NCBI RefSeq assembly: GCF_001678675.1 | Contig: NZ_LZRN01000014.1 | Coordinates: 1-64,000, forward strand | DNA: 64,000 nucleotides | Direction: 5' to 3' | DNA from: Gelidibacter algens | Lineage (GTDB): Bacteria > Bacteroidota > Bacteroidia > Flavobacteriales > Flavobacteriaceae | Part shown: positions 1 through 8,484 of the stretch, piece after piece | Position numbering within the stretch: the stretch's first letter is position 1 | Layout: each line of letters begins with the position of its first letter | The notes under the pieces: model-generated | The model's database searches: none | Seen by the model: only the letters and a program-made list of their open reading frames with translations | Told to the model about the DNA's origin: nothing | Translations under genes and position numbers: made by a program

Positions 1-15
1 AAAAAATAGAAAATT

Positions 16-978
16 ATGTCAGTTTTAGTATATACAGAATCAGAAGAAGGAAAATTCAAGAAAGTCGCTTTTGAAGTGGCTTCTTATGCAAAAGCCGTTG
101 CTGACCAAATGGGAACCACGGTAACTGCAATTACAATTAATGCCGATGATGTTTCAGAATTGGGAACCTATGGCGTTGATAAAATATTAAAGGTAAACGA
201 TTCAAAATTGGATGCTTTTAATGCCAAAACATTCGCTCACATTATCAAACAAGCTGCTGAGAAAGAAGGCACGAAAGTGGTGGTGGTAAGCTCAAGCGCA
301 GACAGTAAATATCTTGCGCCATTATTGGCCGTAGGTTTAGATGCAGGGTATGCTTCCAATGTGGTAGAAGCGCCAACAAGCGCGGACCCATTTACAGTAA
401 AACGAACCGCTTTTACCAATAAGGCATTCAATTTTACAACTATTGATACCGATGTAAAAATTGTTGGCGTATCGAAAAATGCTTTTGGATTAAAAGAAAA
501 TTCGGGACCTGCAGCTGCTGAAGAGTTTTCACCCTCCATCCCAGAAAACGGCGTTCATGTGGAATCTGTTGATAAAGCCACAAATACCGTGACTATCGCA
601 GATGCTGAAATTGTAGTTTCTGGTGGACGCGGATTGAAAGGTCCTGAAAACTGGGGAATGATTGAAGAATTAGCAGAGGTTTTAGGAGCAGCCACAGCAT
701 GTTCAAAACCAGTGTCAGATTTAGGTTGGAGACCTCACGGAGAACACGTAGGCCAAACAGGGAAACCAGTAGCCTCAAACTTATACATTGCCATTGGTAT
801 TTCTGGCGCCATCCAACATTTAGCAGGTATCAACGCCTCTAAGGTCAAAGTGGTGATCAACTCAGATCCGGAAGCGCCATTCTTCAAGGCCGCAGACTAC
901 GGTGTAGTTGGTGATGCTTTTGAAGTTGTTCCAAAACTCATAGAAAAATTAAAGGAATTTAAGGTTCAAAACGCTTAA
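16..978 (+). CDS. etfA: Electron transfer flavoprotein, alpha subunit
   Basis: A 320-residue protein of full family length. It carries the AMP/flavin-like N-terminal ETF domain (about 1-180) and the conserved C-terminal FAD-binding domain (about 195-315), with the stretch GGRGLKGPENW near 203 and GQTGKPVAS near 252, both hallmarks of EtfA/FixB. With EtfB it forms a cytoplasmic heterodimer that takes electrons from acyl-CoA dehydrogenases and passes them to the quinone pool. The ATG at 16 is preceded by an A-rich leader with no clear Shine-Dalgarno, as usual in Bacteroidota. EtfB is normally directly upstream and would lie just outside the window. A long hairpin follows the stop codon, so this is probably the last gene of its operon. 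The identification is secure. Confidence 0.96.
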   Translation: MSVLVYTESEEGKFKKVAFEVASYAKAVADQMGTTVTAITINADDVSELGTYGVDKILKVNDSKLDAFNAKTFAHIIKQAAEKEGTKVVVVSSSADSKYLAPLLAVGLDAGYASNVVEAPTSADPFTVKRTAFTNKAFNFTTIDTDVKIVGVSKNAFGLKENSGPAAAEEFSPSIPENGVHVESVDKATNTVTIADAEIVVSGGRGLKGPENWGMIEELAEVLGAATACSKPVSDLGWRPHGEHVGQTGKPVASNLYIAIGISGAIQHLAGINASKVKVVINSDPEAPFFKAADYGVVGDAFEVVPKLIEKLKEFKVQNA

Positions 979-1021
979 ATTTATTAACTTGTAGCAGCAA
1001 TGCGACTGGTACATAAAATAG

Positions 1022-1076
1022 TTGCCACAAATACATGACTCATATCTTAAAAGAGTTCATGTATTTGTGGCAAAAA
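1022..1076 (+). terminator. Long hairpin after etfA, probable terminator
   Basis: A perfect 17-bp inverted repeat (arms 1022-1038 and 1057-1073) encloses an 18-nt loop that can add three more pairs (CTC/GAG). The run of T after it is interrupted by A, so it may be a weak intrinsic terminator or an mRNA-stabilising 3' hairpin. Confidence 0.55.
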
Positions 1077-1175
1077 TTTTCAAAATTCTTTTTTCGTTAG
1101 GGGACTTCACAAAAAAATTATGTGGATCACAGTTGGTAAAGTCCTTATTTAAACAGTTATTTGCTTTTTATTTAT

Positions 1176-1784
1176 ATGAGTTTAGTCCGATTGAACATAA
1201 AGGGAATATCCTATAGTCAAACGCAAAATGGTGCGTATGCCTTGATATTGAATGAGGTAGATGGCGATCGAAAACTTCCAATTGTCATTGGTGCATTCGA
1301 GGCACAATCTATTGCAATAGCCCTCGAAAAGGAAATCCGTCCGCCACGTCCCTTAACCCATGATCTTTTTAAAAATTTCGCTGATCGTTTTGATATTATT
1401 GTCAAACAAGTCATTATCCACAAATTGGTAGATGGCGTCTTCTACTCTAGTTTGATTTGCGAGCGTGATAAAATTGAAGAAATTATAGACGCACGGACCA
1501 GTGATGCTATTGCTTTGGCACTGCGTTTTCAAGCCCCCATTTTTACTTATAAGAATATTTTGGACAAAGCAGGAATCTACTTAAAGGTCAATCCGCAAAA
1601 AGAAGATGAACAACAAGACAGTATTCTTCTGGACGATTTGGTAGCTGAAGAAATAGAATCCAGCATTCATGATGATTACAAGAATAAAACCCTTGAAGAA
1701 CTCAACTCTTTATTGGAACAAGCCGTCTTAAGCGAAGATTATGAAGTAGCCGCGAAAGTAAGAGACGAAATTTCCAAACGCTAA
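1176..1784 (+). CDS. Bifunctional nuclease family protein (DUF151) with C-terminal UvrB/C-like motif
   Basis: Residues 1-135 match the DUF151/BFN domain, with the typical LPIVIGAFEAQSIA segment and the later RTSDAIALALRF segment. Residues about 165-202 (LEELNSLLEQAVLSEDYEVAA and following) resemble a UVR motif, the short helical hairpin found in UvrB and UvrC. Both parts are typical of the roughly 200-residue Bacteroidota version. Members elsewhere have been reported to have DNase/RNase activity, but the role here is unknown. I chose the ATG at 1176 (MSLVRLNIKG) because family members begin this way; an upstream TTG at 1161 would add five residues. The stop is 12 bases before the nucleoside transporter start, so the two genes are probably cotranscribed. 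Confidence 0.88.
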   Translation: MSLVRLNIKGISYSQTQNGAYALILNEVDGDRKLPIVIGAFEAQSIAIALEKEIRPPRPLTHDLFKNFADRFDIIVKQVIIHKLVDGVFYSSLICERDKIEEIIDARTSDAIALALRFQAPIFTYKNILDKAGIYLKVNPQKEDEQQDSILLDDLVAEEIESSIHDDYKNKTLEELNSLLEQAVLSEDYEVAAKVRDEISKR

Positions 1785-1796
1785 ACAACCTACCAG

Positions 1797-3503
1797 ATGA
1801 AACACTTCTTTTTAGCTTTTATAGCTATTTTTTTTGGAATAACAACAATAATAGCACAAAGCATAGAGAAGACATGGCAGATTGAAGCTGTCCAAAATGA
1901 TCAAGGTGTAAATCTTTATAACATCAATCAGGAAACAGATGTGCTATCACTCACAGATGGCGACTTCACCTTCTATTTAGAGGCAAGAGATAGCAGCATT
2001 ACAAAGGGCAGCTATATTACCCAAAACAAACTTCTCATATTTTATTACGATAATCCATCGGAAGACATCACCCGTTTTAAAATCGAAACATTAACTGATT
2101 CGACTTTGGTGCTTCAAGACAAAGAAATCAACTATATATTTTCGACTCCCAAAGAAACTTTAGTCGTTACTGAAGCGGCCACTAGTGGTATCATACCAAG
2201 TCAAGGTTTTAGCATGTCAAGTTTACTGCGTGGTGCTTTGGGCATGTTTGTATTGCTGCTGCTATCGTTTCTTTTAAGTCACAACAGGAAAGCCATCAAT
2301 TGGAAAACCATAGGCTTTGGGCTTGCAGCGCAATTGCTCTTGGCTATTGGAGTTTTAAAAATTCCCTTCGTTCAAAAAGCATTTGAGATTGTTGGAAAAA
2401 TGTTTGTAAAGGTATTGGAATTCACCCAAGCAGGAAGTGAGTTTTTACTAGGGGACATGATGGATATCAGCAGTTTCGGGTTCATCTTCTTGTTTCAGGT
2501 ATTGCCAACCATTATTTTCTTTTCAGCATTAACGTCTTTATTATTTTATCTGGGAGTTATTCAAAAAGTAGTTTCAGGTATGGCTTGGGTATTGACCAAA
2601 CTATTAAAAATTTCAGGTGCTGAAAGTTTAAGTGTTGCTGGCAATATTTTCTTAGGTCAAACGGAAGCACCACTTATGATCAAGGCCTATCTTGAAAAAA
2701 TGTCCAAGTCTGAGATTTTATTGGTCATGATTGGTGGAATGGCCACCGTGGCTGGTGGAGTTCTTGCTGCTTATATCGGGTTTTTAGGTGGAGAGGACGA
2801 AGCATTAAAACTATTTTATGCGAAGCATCTTTTAACCGCATCTGTAATGGCCGCTCCCGGAGCAATTGTCATTTCAAAAATGCTATATCCTCAACAACAG
2901 GAAATCAATACTGACATTGAGGTAACTCAAGAAAATATTGGCTCTAATGTCTTGGACGCTATTGCCAATGGAACTACCGAAGGTCTAAAATTAGCCGCCA
3001 ACGTAGGTGCCATGCTTTTGGTGTTTATCGCCTTTATTGCCATGATTAATTATGGTTTTGGAAAATTAGGTAGCTTGACTGGTTTAAACACTTTGATTGC
3101 CAATAATACGCCTTACTTGGCTTTATCCTTAGAGTTTATTTTAGGGTATGTCTTTTCTCCATTAATGTGGCTTATTGGCGTTGCCAAAGAAGACATGGCA
3201 CTTATGGGACAGTTGTTGGGGATTAAATTGGCGGCGAGTGAATTTGTTGGCTATATCCAACTGGCAGAACTTAAAAATGTAGCGAGTGCAACCCATTTGA
3301 AGTTTGAAAAATCAATAATTATGGCCACGTATATGCTATGTGGATTCGCGAATTTCGCATCCATCGGCATTCAAATTGGAGGCATAGGATCTTTAGCTCC
3401 CGGACAACGCAAAACCTTATCTGAGTTTGGATTGAAAGCGCTTATAGGCGGAACGATTGCGTCATTATTGTCTGCAACTATTGCGGGGATGATTATTGGG
3501 TAA
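1797..3503 (+). CDS. CNT-family nucleoside transporter with N-terminal lipocalin-like domain
   Basis: 568 residues. A signal-like hydrophobic segment (1-20) is followed by a soluble region (about 22-120) with alternating strands resembling a lipocalin-like fold, presumably periplasmic. A concentrative nucleoside transporter domain of about 10 membrane segments follows (about 140-568). The CNT signature GQTEAPLMI is present, as are the late segments carrying ELKNVASATHLKFE and the GFANFASIGIQIGG helix. The family couples nucleoside uptake to Na+ or H+. Classical NupC is about 400 residues, so the extra soluble N-terminus is notable. It follows the DUF151 gene by 12 bases. The transporter assignment is firm; the lipocalin label is a visual judgement. 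Confidence 0.93.
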   Translation: MKHFFLAFIAIFFGITTIIAQSIEKTWQIEAVQNDQGVNLYNINQETDVLSLTDGDFTFYLEARDSSITKGSYITQNKLLIFYYDNPSEDITRFKIETLTDSTLVLQDKEINYIFSTPKETLVVTEAATSGIIPSQGFSMSSLLRGALGMFVLLLLSFLLSHNRKAINWKTIGFGLAAQLLLAIGVLKIPFVQKAFEIVGKMFVKVLEFTQAGSEFLLGDMMDISSFGFIFLFQVLPTIIFFSALTSLLFYLGVIQKVVSGMAWVLTKLLKISGAESLSVAGNIFLGQTEAPLMIKAYLEKMSKSEILLVMIGGMATVAGGVLAAYIGFLGGEDEALKLFYAKHLLTASVMAAPGAIVISKMLYPQQQEINTDIEVTQENIGSNVLDAIANGTTEGLKLAANVGAMLLVFIAFIAMINYGFGKLGSLTGLNTLIANNTPYLALSLEFILGYVFSPLMWLIGVAKEDMALMGQLLGIKLAASEFVGYIQLAELKNVASATHLKFEKSIIMATYMLCGFANFASIGIQIGGIGSLAPGQRKTLSEFGLKALIGGTIASLLSATIAGMIIG

Positions 3504-3513
3504 AAAGCCCCAT

Positions 3514-3540
3514 TGTCCTTCGGACATTTCCCCGAAGGGA
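3514..3540. repeat. Short extragenic palindromic element
   Basis: Just after the nucleoside transporter stop. CCTTCGG (3517-3523) pairs with CCGAAGG (3532-3538). An overlapping alternative hairpin forms between TGTCC (3514-3518) and GGACA (3522-3526). There is no T-run, so it does not look like a plain intrinsic terminator; it resembles a REP-type intergenic repeat. Confidence 0.5.
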
Positions 3541-3690
3541 AAAACTTAAAAAACCAAACCTTGTCCGTTGATAACTTTTGATATCATTCCTGAAAATTTC
3601 AGTAACAGTTTACAGTTTTTTTTAATTTTGACTTTCTATCAAATTAAGTTAATGAATTAATGAGATTCCTGCCTTTCCAGGAATAGGCCT

Positions 3691-4515
3691 ATGAAACAAT
3701 ATCACGACCTCGTAAAACATGTACTGGAGAACGGAAACCAAAAAGGAGACCGCACAGGAACAGGAACAAAAAGTGTTTTTGGGTATCAAATGCGTTTTGA
3801 TTTAAGCGAAGGTTTCCCCATGGTCACCACCAAAAAAGTACATTTAAAATCCATTATATACGAATTGTTATGGTTTTTAAAAGGCGACACTAACATCAAT
3901 TACCTCAACGACAATGGCGTGAGAATCTGGAATGAATGGGCAGATGAAAATGGCGACCTTGGCCCCGTTTACGGTCATCAATGGCGCAATTGGAACAACG
4001 ATGAGATTGATCAGATTAAGGATATTGTAGACACACTAAAAACCAACCCTAATAGCCGCCGCATGTTGGTTTCCGCATGGAACCCGTCAGTGTTGCCAGA
4101 TACTTCAAAGTCGTTCTCAGAAAATGTTGCAAATGGCAAAGCCGCGCTTCCACCGTGCCACGCTTTTTTTCAGTTTTATGTGGCTGACGGAAAACTATCC
4201 TGTCAATTATACCAACGCAGTGCTGATATTTTTCTGGGCGTTCCTTTTAATATTGGTTCCTATGCCCTTTTCACGATGATGATGGCCCAAGTTTGCGGTT
4301 ATGAGGCAGGAGATTTTATCCACACCTTTGGTGACGCCCATATTTACAACAATCATATGGAACAGTTGGAGTTGCAATTATCTCGTGACATCAGACCACT
4401 CCCAAAAATGATTTTAAATCCTGAGATTAAAGATATCCACGACTTTAAATTTGAAGACTTTACTTTGGAAGGCTACAATCCGCATCCACACATTAAAGGG
4501 ATTGTTGCGGTTTAG
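3691..4515 (+). CDS. thyA: Thymidylate synthase
   Basis: 274 residues, the usual size for ThyA. It converts dUMP and 5,10-methylene-tetrahydrofolate to dTMP and dihydrofolate in the cytoplasm. Visible motifs are DRTGTGT near 20, the phosphate-binding [10 protein letters not shown] near 123-132, the catalytic cysteine at 156 in [10 protein letters not shown], and [14 protein letters not shown] (175-188). A short insertion (about 138-150) lies before the catalytic loop. It stands alone, with 187 bases before it and 575 gene-free bases after it. The dihydrofolate it makes would be recycled by the DHFR domain encoded at 8485-9405, about 4 kb downstream. Confidence 0.98.
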   Translation: MKQYHDLVKHVLENGNQKGDRTGTGTKSVFGYQMRFDLSEGFPMVTTKKVHLKSIIYELLWFLKGDTNINYLNDNGVRIWNEWADENGDLGPVYGHQWRNWNNDEIDQIKDIVDTLKTNPNSRRMLVSAWNPSVLPDTSKSFSENVANGKAALPPCHAFFQFYVADGKLSCQLYQRSADIFLGVPFNIGSYALFTMMMAQVCGYEAGDFIHTFGDAHIYNNHMEQLELQLSRDIRPLPKMILNPEIKDIHDFKFEDFTLEGYNPHPHIKGIVAV

Positions 4516-5090
4516 AGAGTCCCTAATTATATAGACCACATCTGCAATAATAAAATAACATTCTTATAGTTGGCCTTTTTAATTATATTGAATTTATAGT
4601 GCTTTATAGTTATAGAAACCCTATTCAAGTGCATCATGTATTGGTCTGATAAGTTGGTCGTTTTAAATATGTTTCTACCATTTCTTTTTTTGAATACCCG
4701 CATTGAGGGGATGTCTACAGAGTAATTTGGGAATCCAATATGTTGAATACATGACCATTATAAAATGTGTTGCACACCAAAATTAATTACATCACCATTA
4801 CATTTCACCAGGGCAAAACTTGAAAAACAAATTGCGAAAGCATTCGGGCCTCAAATAACCATCTAATTTGAACATTTATTTATTCTTAAATTTTGTCCGT
4901 AGGTATTTTCATAACTATCTTGCCGCCAATATTATGTGAGCCTTGAGGGTGCATCCAATTAAAATGTATCATGGGTCTCACCTAAGCTTACTATTATACA
5001 AAAAAATTAAAACGAATTACAAGTTCGGTTCTTGAGAGTGCTACTGAAGCCCTATGTTTATCCAGGACTTGATTAAAAAAAATGTAAACT
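4516..5090. other. 575-bp region without a recognisable gene
   Basis: No open reading frame with family character, no RNA gene and no clear terminator or repeat is visible. The composition is strongly AT-rich. It may hold the promoter of the following secreted-protein gene, or decayed sequence. Confidence 0.5.
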
Positions 5091-7811
5091 ATGAAAAAAT
5101 CAGTACGTCTCACATTGCTTATTGCGCTCGTCGCAGTTTTCATTTTCAACTGTCAAGAAGAACAGTCTAAATCTATAAACAAAATTGAAAGAAAGAATTT
5201 TGGCGAAGTTAAACGAGGTGCCAAAAAAACTCCTGAACAGCGTGCCCTGTATCACGAAGCCAGAGAACTTCATGAATTTTACCGGCAGGTCAATCCTGCT
5301 ACGGGCAAAGTCCCAATCAGTGAGAAACGTCAAGAATTCAGACAAGCGGAAGATTCAAAATTCAGGTCTAGCAATCCCATGGCTAGAAGAATTCAAACCA
5401 ATTACATCAACCGTGGGCCCACTAATTTTGGAGGTAGAACGCGTAGCATCGTTATAGACCGGACGGATCTTTCTGGCAATACTATTTTAGCAGCAGCGGT
5501 AAGTGGTGGCGTTTTCAAAACCATAAATGGAGGATCAAATTGGATTAAAGTTTCTTCCAATGATGCTATCCACAATGCGACTTCACTTGCACAAGACCCA
5601 CGTGCAGGATTTGAAAACATTTGGTATTATGGTACAGGAGAAGGAAACGGAAATTCAGCAGCCCTAGATGGGGCTTTTTATCTTGGACAAGGTATTTGGA
5701 AATCTATTGATGGCGGAAATACCTGGAGGCAAATACCAAATACAAATTCAGAATTTACGGCCTATGATTCAGCCTTCGATATTACCTACAAATTGGAAGT
5801 GCACCCTATAACTGGCGATTTATATGCAGCCTTAGGGGGTCAAATAAAAAGATTTAATGGGACTTCTTGGACTACAGAAATTGAAAATTCAAGTGTGTTT
5901 ACTAACCGCCATACTGATGTGGTGATTACTTCCAACGGACGTGTGTATGCGGGTTTCTCTGGTACCAATGACGCAGCAACCAGAGGTGTTTGGACCTCAC
6001 CAACGGGAAATGGATCGTGGACCAGATTTAATGAGCCCTCATTTAAACCTGCGGGGAGATTGGTTTTAGCACTAGCCCCTTCAAACCAAGACAAGCTCTA
6101 TACCATCTTTGACAATGGAAAAAATTCCGATTGTGAAAAAGTAGCCATAGTTGGTGCAGAACTTTGGATGTGGGATCAATCTACCTCAATTTTTACCAAT
6201 TATTCTAGCAAGCTCCCTGATGAGCCGGGATGCTCCGACGGCAATGATCCATTTACCAGTCAAAAAGGTTATGATTTGGAAATTAGTGTCAAACCAGATA
6301 ATGAAAACTTTATAGTGATAGGTGGCTCCAATGCCTACAAAATAGAAAATATTACCACCCAAAGTATGTTTACCAGAATTGGAGGATATAAAAATGCAGA
6401 CAATTACGAGATTTACAACCTAGGCACAAAAGTGGAGCACCATCCAGACATTCATGATTTGGTATTTAGCATTACCAACCCGAGTGTTTTGTTTTCAGGA
6501 ACAGATGGTGGGGTACATAAAACTACTGATGTTACTCGATCCATAGTAGGCTGGGAGAATTTGAATAACAACTACCAAACGTATCAATATTATCACGTTG
6601 CCATTGATCCACTTCCAGGCTCTGACATAGTGATTGGCGGCACACAGGATAATGGTACTAAGGCTGGTGGCACACTTGTGGGCACGCCAGACCTCACCAC
6701 CCAATTTGGGATTTACGGAGGCGATGGTGTAGCTGTTGGAATTTCTAGAGATCAGCCATGCTTACCAGTATTCTTAGGTTCTCAATTTGGTGATTTTATG
6801 CGCGTTTGTGATGACTATATTTCGATTGCCCCTGAAGGTTCGACGAGTAATTTTGTTACCTACTTTCATTTAGATCCTGATAATAACAATGCCTTATATT
6901 ATGCCGGAAAGAATACCCTTTACAAAACAATCGATGCTTCTAATGTGACCACGCTTACATGGACCAACATGGGAACTACATCGGTTTTTACACATGCTGA
7001 TAATTTTGAAATATTTTCAACCACAAGAGGCACCTATAATCCTAACAGCAGTTATTTGTTAATGGGAGGAGACCAAGGTCATATCTACAAACTTAACGAT
7101 CCACAAAATGCTGCCAGTTTATCATTAGCAACTGATATTACACCGCCGACGGCTACCACTGGTTTTCCTTCTATTGTGACTGGTTTGGCCATCCATCCTA
7201 CCAATAAGGATATTGTTTTGGCCACCTATTCAAATTATGGTACCAATAGTATTTTTCTGACCACCAACGCCACCTCAGCCCAACCCACCTGGGCTCTTGT
7301 AGAGCGTAATTTATCTGCACACTCCATTAGATCAGCTGCTATTGCGGAAGTGAAAGGGGAAACTATTTATTTTGTCGGAACCGCCCGCGGACTCTATAGC
7401 ACGGCAGATCCTGTAAACCTAGATTGGATCAGAGAGGCTCCTGAACTGATTGGTCAGGCCTTGGTGAGCTCTCTTGCTTATAGGCCGTCAGATAACCATT
7501 TACTTATTGGTACGCATGGCAATGGGATGTACGAAGCCGTTTTGGAAGGCACCCTAACAGTTGATGACAAGGCGCTAAGTGTCGCTATTAAACTTTACCC
7601 TAACCCAGTGGAAGACTCCTTCAATATCAGAATGCCTTTGGGGAATGCCGGTAAGGGTACGTATGCTATCATAAACAATTTAGGACAGATTGTATTGAGA
7701 GGAAAATTAGAAGAGAAACCAATACATGTGTCCAGCTTGCAAAGTGGAACGTACTTCATAAAATTGTATGTTGATGATAAAACAGCGGTCAAACAATTTA
7801 TTAAGAAATGA
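5091..7811 (+). CDS. Large secreted BNR/sortilin-like repeat protein with T9SS sorting domain
   Basis: 906 residues. An N-terminal hydrophobic export signal (about 5-20) ends at Cys21 within IFNCQEEQ. The body (about 110-800) contains repeated beta-propeller (BNR/Asp-box-like) motifs such as GGVFKTINGGSNW, GIWKSIDGGNTW and GGVHKTTD, as in WD40/YVTN/BNR-like and sortilin-like exoproteins. The last 75 residues (KLYPNPVEDSFNI to the end) are a type A C-terminal sorting domain for the type IX secretion system. The product is therefore expected to cross the outer membrane and be released or anchored at the surface. Its substrate is unknown. The Cys after the signal peptide only weakly resembles a lipobox (Asn before Cys). 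A strong terminator follows. Confidence 0.88.
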   Translation: MKKSVRLTLLIALVAVFIFNCQEEQSKSINKIERKNFGEVKRGAKKTPEQRALYHEARELHEFYRQVNPATGKVPISEKRQEFRQAEDSKFRSSNPMARRIQTNYINRGPTNFGGRTRSIVIDRTDLSGNTILAAAVSGGVFKTINGGSNWIKVSSNDAIHNATSLAQDPRAGFENIWYYGTGEGNGNSAALDGAFYLGQGIWKSIDGGNTWRQIPNTNSEFTAYDSAFDITYKLEVHPITGDLYAALGGQIKRFNGTSWTTEIENSSVFTNRHTDVVITSNGRVYAGFSGTNDAATRGVWTSPTGNGSWTRFNEPSFKPAGRLVLALAPSNQDKLYTIFDNGKNSDCEKVAIVGAELWMWDQSTSIFTNYSSKLPDEPGCSDGNDPFTSQKGYDLEISVKPDNENFIVIGGSNAYKIENITTQSMFTRIGGYKNADNYEIYNLGTKVEHHPDIHDLVFSITNPSVLFSGTDGGVHKTTDVTRSIVGWENLNNNYQTYQYYHVAIDPLPGSDIVIGGTQDNGTKAGGTLVGTPDLTTQFGIYGGDGVAVGISRDQPCLPVFLGSQFGDFMRVCDDYISIAPEGSTSNFVTYFHLDPDNNNALYYAGKNTLYKTIDASNVTTLTWTNMGTTSVFTHADNFEIFSTTRGTYNPNSSYLLMGGDQGHIYKLNDPQNAASLSLATDITPPTATTGFPSIVTGLAIHPTNKDIVLATYSNYGTNSIFLTTNATSAQPTWALVERNLSAHSIRSAAIAEVKGETIYFVGTARGLYSTADPVNLDWIREAPELIGQALVSSLAYRPSDNHLLIGTHGNGMYEAVLEGTLTVDDKALSVAIKLYPNPVEDSFNIRMPLGNAGKGTYAIINNLGQIVLRGKLEEKPIHVSSLQSGTYFIKLYVDDKTAVKQFIKK

Positions 7812-7844
7812 GATTATAACGCTCATTCTAATAGTATAAAATCT

Positions 7845-7878
7845 AAAAAGCGTTTTCCTAAGGGAGAACGCTTTTTTT
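7845..7878. terminator. Bidirectional intrinsic terminator
   Basis: Ten-bp perfect stem AAAAAGCGTT (7845-7854) with AACGCTTTTT (7867-7876), an A-run on the left and a T-run on the right. It can serve both the T9SS gene on the plus strand and the CBM48-like gene on the minus strand. Confidence 0.85.
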
Positions 7879-7895
7879 ATAGGATAAAATTTAAG

Positions 7896-8192
7896 CTACA
7901 GATTTATAACAGCATTCTCGCCGCCAAATACATTCGGTTTGTAAGCATCTGCCTGCTCATCATTGATGAACGTGCCGTCTACAAGGTACTTAAACTCATA
8001 GGAGTGGTCTTTTAGCAAGTCCACAGTACCCTTAAATGTTCCGTTCTTTAATTTCTTAAGCTGCACAGCGTCGCTCTCACTCCATTCATTGAAACTTCCT
8101 AAAACGCTCACTTTCTGAGCTTCTTTAGCAGGGAGTGAAAAAGTCACTTTACAAATAGACTTGTTTTTGAGATATTGTTTTGTAATTGCCAT
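7896..8192 (-). CDS. Small isoamylase early-set / AMPK1-CBM48-like glycogen-binding domain protein
   Basis: 98 residues consisting of a single carbohydrate-binding early-set (E-set) domain. Visible signs are VSVLGSFNEWSESDAVQLKK (about 28-47), the YEFKYLVDG strand (about 65-73) and the closing Asn/Phe/Gly segment, matching AMPK1_CBM/CBM48 modules. There is no catalytic domain and no signal peptide, so it is probably cytosolic and may bind alpha-glucans. Single-domain proteins of this type are common in Flavobacteriaceae, but no function is assigned to them. It converges with the T9SS gene across the shared terminator. Confidence 0.85.
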   Translation of the reverse strand: MAITKQYLKNKSICKVTFSLPAKEAQKVSVLGSFNEWSESDAVQLKKLKNGTFKGTVDLLKDHSYEFKYLVDGTFINDEQADAYKPNVFGGENAVINL

Positions 8193-8484
8193 AATTGAAA
8201 TTGATTAGTTTGCCTCAAATGTATAAAACAATTCACTGGCTCAGACCATTCAACTTCCCTAAAATCACATATTTATCAATTTCTTAAAATTGGGTTTCGT
8301 ATGTATTGAACTTAAGAAAGAAACAGTCCTTATTTTACCGAATTGTTAATTAATGAGCGTCTTTTACTGTGATTTTCAATAAGTTTACGCGCCAATATTT
8401 TGAGATGGTTCTCTATTTAAAGTTTTTTGAAGCGCATTTTCGATGTCGTCAAAAAAAACTAACTTTACATAAAATTTTAACACT

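Noticed and set aside
5185-5457. 90-codon frame within the start of the T9SS gene
   Set aside because: It is an alternative frame of a strongly supported gene, with no start or motif of its own.
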